Assembly: GCF_002879855.1 (NCBI RefSeq)
Contig: NZ_PNYB01000001.1
Location: 124,001-188,000 of the forward strand
DNA: 64,000 nucleotides
Direction: 5' to 3'
Source: Trinickia soli
GTDB lineage: Bacteria; Pseudomonadota; Gammaproteobacteria; Burkholderiales; Burkholderiaceae
Position 1 is the stretch's first letter; each line of letters begins with the position of its first letter. This document shows positions 62,232 to 64,000 of the stretch, in pieces. Below the pieces are notes generated by a model. That model saw only the letters and a program-made list of their open reading frames with translations. It was not told where the DNA came from and searched no databases. The position numbers and the translations under genes are program-made.

Positions 62232-63236
62232 TCAGGCCACCCATTCGGTCAGCACGGGCGTATCGAGCGTCGACGTGCTTTCGCGCTCCTCGAGCGTGCG
62301 TTTGCTGCACGGCTTGTCAAGGCTTTGTCGGCCGCTCAACAGCGGGCAGCGGTCGAACACTTCGGCAATCCAATCGACGAACACGCGCACTTTCGGCGAG
62401 AGATGGCGGCTGTGCGGGTAGACGGCCGAGATCGGCATGGGCAGCGGCTTCCACTCGGGCAGGACTTCCTTGAGCGCACCGGAACGCAGATGCGGCAGCA
62501 CCATGAACAGCGGCGCCTGAATAAGGCCGAAGCCCTCCAACGCGCAGGTGACGTAAGCGTCCGCATCGTTGACCGATACGGAACCGGGCATTTTCACCTC
62601 GACTTCCTTGCCGTCCACGAGGAAGTCGAAGTTGATGATCCGGCCCGTGCGGCTCGAAAAATAATTGACGGCCTGAAACTGCCCTAATTCGTCGATCGTT
62701 TTCGGCTCGCCCGCGCGCGCGAGATAGTCGGGCGCCGCACACGTGACGCCTTCGAACAAGCCGATTCTGCGCGCGACGAGCGACGAATCCTGCAAGGCGC
62801 CCACGCGTATGACGCAATCGACCCCCTCCTGGAGCAAATCGACGGGGCGGTCGGAGAAACCGAGCTGCAGGTCGATATCCGGGTAGCGCGTATGGAATTC
62901 GCACAACGCGGGGATGACGATCGAGCGCCCGAGTGCGCCGGGCATATCGACACGCAGCTTGCCGTGCGGCTTCTTGCTGCCGTTTTGAAGGCTGCTTTCG
63001 GTCTCGTCGACGTCCGCCAGAATGCGCACGCAGCGTTCATAATAAGCGGCGCCGTCGGGCGTGAGGCTCAGCCGTCGCGTCGTGCGGTGCATGAGCCGTA
63101 CGCCAAGGTACGCTTCCAGGTTCTGAATGATGGTCGTGACGGACGCACGCGGCAGATCGAGCGTCTCCGCGGCCTTGGTAAAGCTGTTCGTGTCGACCAC
63201 ACGCGTGAACACCTGCATGGCCTGAAGCCGATCCAT
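62232..63236 (-). CDS. LysR family transcriptional regulator
   Basis: A 334-residue LysR regulator with the HTH MQVFTRVVDTNSFTKAAET and DLPRASVTTIIQNLEAYLG, and an effector domain (LRVDMPGALGRSIVIPALCE). A polar 40-residue C-terminal extension (rich in Ser, Glu, Arg) goes beyond the usual 300 residues. GGAGAGCGACC precedes the ATG at 63236. It is divergent from an alpha/beta hydrolase gene, its probable target, with two dyads in the gap. Confidence 0.92.
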   Translation of the reverse strand: MDRLQAMQVFTRVVDTNSFTKAAETLDLPRASVTTIIQNLEAYLGVRLMHRTTRRLSLTPDGAAYYERCVRILADVDETESSLQNGSKKPHGKLRVDMPGALGRSIVIPALCEFHTRYPDIDLQLGFSDRPVDLLQEGVDCVIRVGALQDSSLVARRIGLFEGVTCAAPDYLARAGEPKTIDELGQFQAVNYFSSRTGRIINFDFLVDGKEVEVKMPGSVSVNDADAYVTCALEGFGLIQAPLFMVLPHLRSGALKEVLPEWKPLPMPISAVYPHSRHLSPKVRVFVDWIAEVFDRCPLLSGRQSLDKPCSKRTLEERESTSTLDTPVLTEWVA

Positions 63237-63279
63237 GGTCGCTCTCCGGATGATTCCCGCCAACTATCCCAACTGATGA

Positions 63280-63291
63280 GAACAATTGTTC
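63280..63291. promoter_or_regulatory. Palindrome in the LysR/hydrolase promoter region
   Basis: GAACAATTGTTC is a perfect 12-bp palindrome, 44 bp upstream of the LysR start. A wider dyad, GAATTGTG (63301-63308) and CACAATTC (63349-63356), lies beside it and shares the AATTG core. Together they look like sites for the LysR protein. Confidence 0.5.
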
Positions 63292-63394
63292 GGGCGCGGT
63301 GAATTGTGTTGCCGGATTATAGGCATTTATCTCGGACTCTGCCGAATCCACAATTCGCACCATTGTGAAACCGTCGCGCCTTGCGCGTTCAATC

Positions 63395-64000
63395 ATGCGA
63401 ACTACGCATTCCCGTAGTTTCTCTGCGGGATCGGCCTGGAGTGCGAAGACGCTCGAGGTCGAAGAAGTCCGGATTGCCGGATATGAGAGCAATATTCCAC
63501 TACGACTTTATCGCCGCAGTGGCGTACGCTCATTGCCTGTCATGCTTTATTTTCATGGCGGCGCATTCGTGGGAGGGTCGCTGGACGACGCCGAATTCGC
63601 TGCGCGTTATTTCGCCGAATATCTTTCGGCATTGGTCATATCCGTAGGCTATTCGCTGGCGCCCAAGCACCCGTTTCCGGCAGCGCTCGAAGACGCCTAC
63701 CGCGCAGCCAAATGGGCCCAAGGCTCGGGTCGGGACATCGGCGGCGACGGCAAGCGGCTGCTCGCGGCGGGGCATTGCGCAGGCGGGCACATTGCGAACG
63801 GGCTCTCGTTCGTCGCGCGCGATCGCGGCGACGTAAGCATTGCGGCGCAAGCGTTGTTCAGCCCGATGCTCGATCCGAGCATGACCTGCCTCGCCGACGA
63901 GCGCGCCGTCCAATCGGACATCACGCCGCGTCAGTGCATGGCGAGCTACCGCGCCTACCTGCCACAAGCGTCGCAGCGGATGCACCCGTACGCGGCGCCG
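63395..64000 (+). CDS. Alpha/beta hydrolase fold-3 (HSL/Aes-like) with Cys at the nucleophile position, 3' end missing
   Basis: At least 202 residues are visible, and the frame runs off the right edge. LYFHGGAFVGGSL is the HGG(G/A) oxyanion motif of the hormone-sensitive-lipase family, and SVGYSLAPKHPFPAALEDAY is its next landmark. Where the family has GDSAGG this protein has GHCAGG at about residue 126-131, so the catalytic Ser is Cys128 and the preceding Asp is His. The catalytic Asp and His expected later lie outside the window. It may be a Cys-nucleophile hydrolase or a non-enzymatic relative. The start (ATG 63395 or GTG 63365) has no ribosome site. It is divergent from the LysR gene. Confidence 0.82.
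   Translation, partial: MRTTHSRSFSAGSAWSAKTLEVEEVRIAGYESNIPLRLYRRSGVRSLPVMLYFHGGAFVGGSLDDAEFAARYFAEYLSALVISVGYSLAPKHPFPAALEDAYRAAKWAQGSGRDIGGDGKRLLAAGHCAGGHIANGLSFVARDRGDVSIAAQALFSPMLDPSMTCLADERAVQSDITPRQCMASYRAYLPQASQRMHPYAAP

Noticed and set aside
1-64000. tRNA or rRNA genes, CRISPR arrays, IS elements, prophage or integron parts
   Set aside because: I looked for their hallmarks (tRNA arms, regular spaced repeats, transposase or integrase motifs with terminal repeats) and found none I could support.

Overview
The window is about 64 kb of GC-rich DNA packed with genes on both strands. It fits a chromosome of a betaproteobacterium of the family Burkholderiaceae (Burkholderia sensu lato, such as Paraburkholderia, Trinickia or Caballeronia). 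The support is the gene content: two DUF4148 secreted proteins, a very large NAD-type glutamate dehydrogenase, a YbiO-type mechanosensitive channel, many LysR regulators and a MocR regulator. I see no tRNA, rRNA, CRISPR array, complete insertion sequence or prophage. The genus is inferred from content, not from a database match.

Layout. 1-9.6 kb: the end of a tandem Asp/Glu racemase gene, then a 2015-residue alpha-2-macroglobulin and its usual partner, penicillin-binding protein 1C. 9.6-17.8 kb: a drug-type MFS pump, a VOC protein, a histidine-rich duplicated lipoprotein, a DUF445 membrane protein, a chemoreceptor and tRNA 2-selenouridine synthase. 17.9-21.2 kb: a YjbQ protein, a Tat-exported acid phosphatase/phospholipase-C-like enzyme and a four-repeat membrane protein. 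21.2-25.8 kb: an XRE-cupin regulator divergent from an M24 peptidase and an NCS1 permease, with a near-ideal operator between them. 25.8-29 kb: alpha/beta hydrolase and MFS genes divergent from a LysR gene. 29-36.6 kb: sirtuin, 6-phosphogluconate dehydrogenase, DUF4148 protein, NlpD-like lipoprotein and glycogen phosphorylase. 36.6-38 kb: a gene-poor, decayed stretch with a dihydroxyacetone kinase remnant and an orphan terminator. 38-44.2 kb: LysR, a ModA-like binding protein with an MHS-type MFS carrier, then an EamA exporter divergent from a MocR regulator. 44.4-49.7 kb: an AstE/AspA-like deacylase, an orphan cationic amino-acid binding protein and gabT-gabD. 49.9-57.8 kb: an M14-like protein translationally coupled to an alpha/beta hydrolase, NAD-glutamate dehydrogenase and selD. 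58-64 kb: mechanosensitive channel, purine nucleoside permease-like protein, a second DUF4148 protein, and a LysR gene divergent from a hydrolase that runs off the end.

How the genes connect. gabT and gabD turn GABA into succinate, and the NAD-glutamate dehydrogenase a few kilobases away returns glutamate to 2-oxoglutarate, so 46-57 kb has a glutamate/GABA catabolic theme. selD and mnmH lie about 39 kb apart and supply and use selenophosphate for tRNA wobble modification. The alpha-2-macroglobulin and PBP1C form a known periplasmic envelope-defence pair. Three local regulator/target units (XRE-cupin, MocR/EamA, LysR/hydrolase) each have an inverted repeat in the shared intergenic space.

The most unusual items are: the duplicated lipoprotein in which only one copy keeps a His-rich putative metal site; the terminal hydrolase with Cys in place of the catalytic Ser (GHCAGG for GDSAGG); a ModA-like binding protein paired with an MFS carrier rather than an ABC transporter; and a short hydrophobic ORF ending in a strong terminator inside the decayed region.
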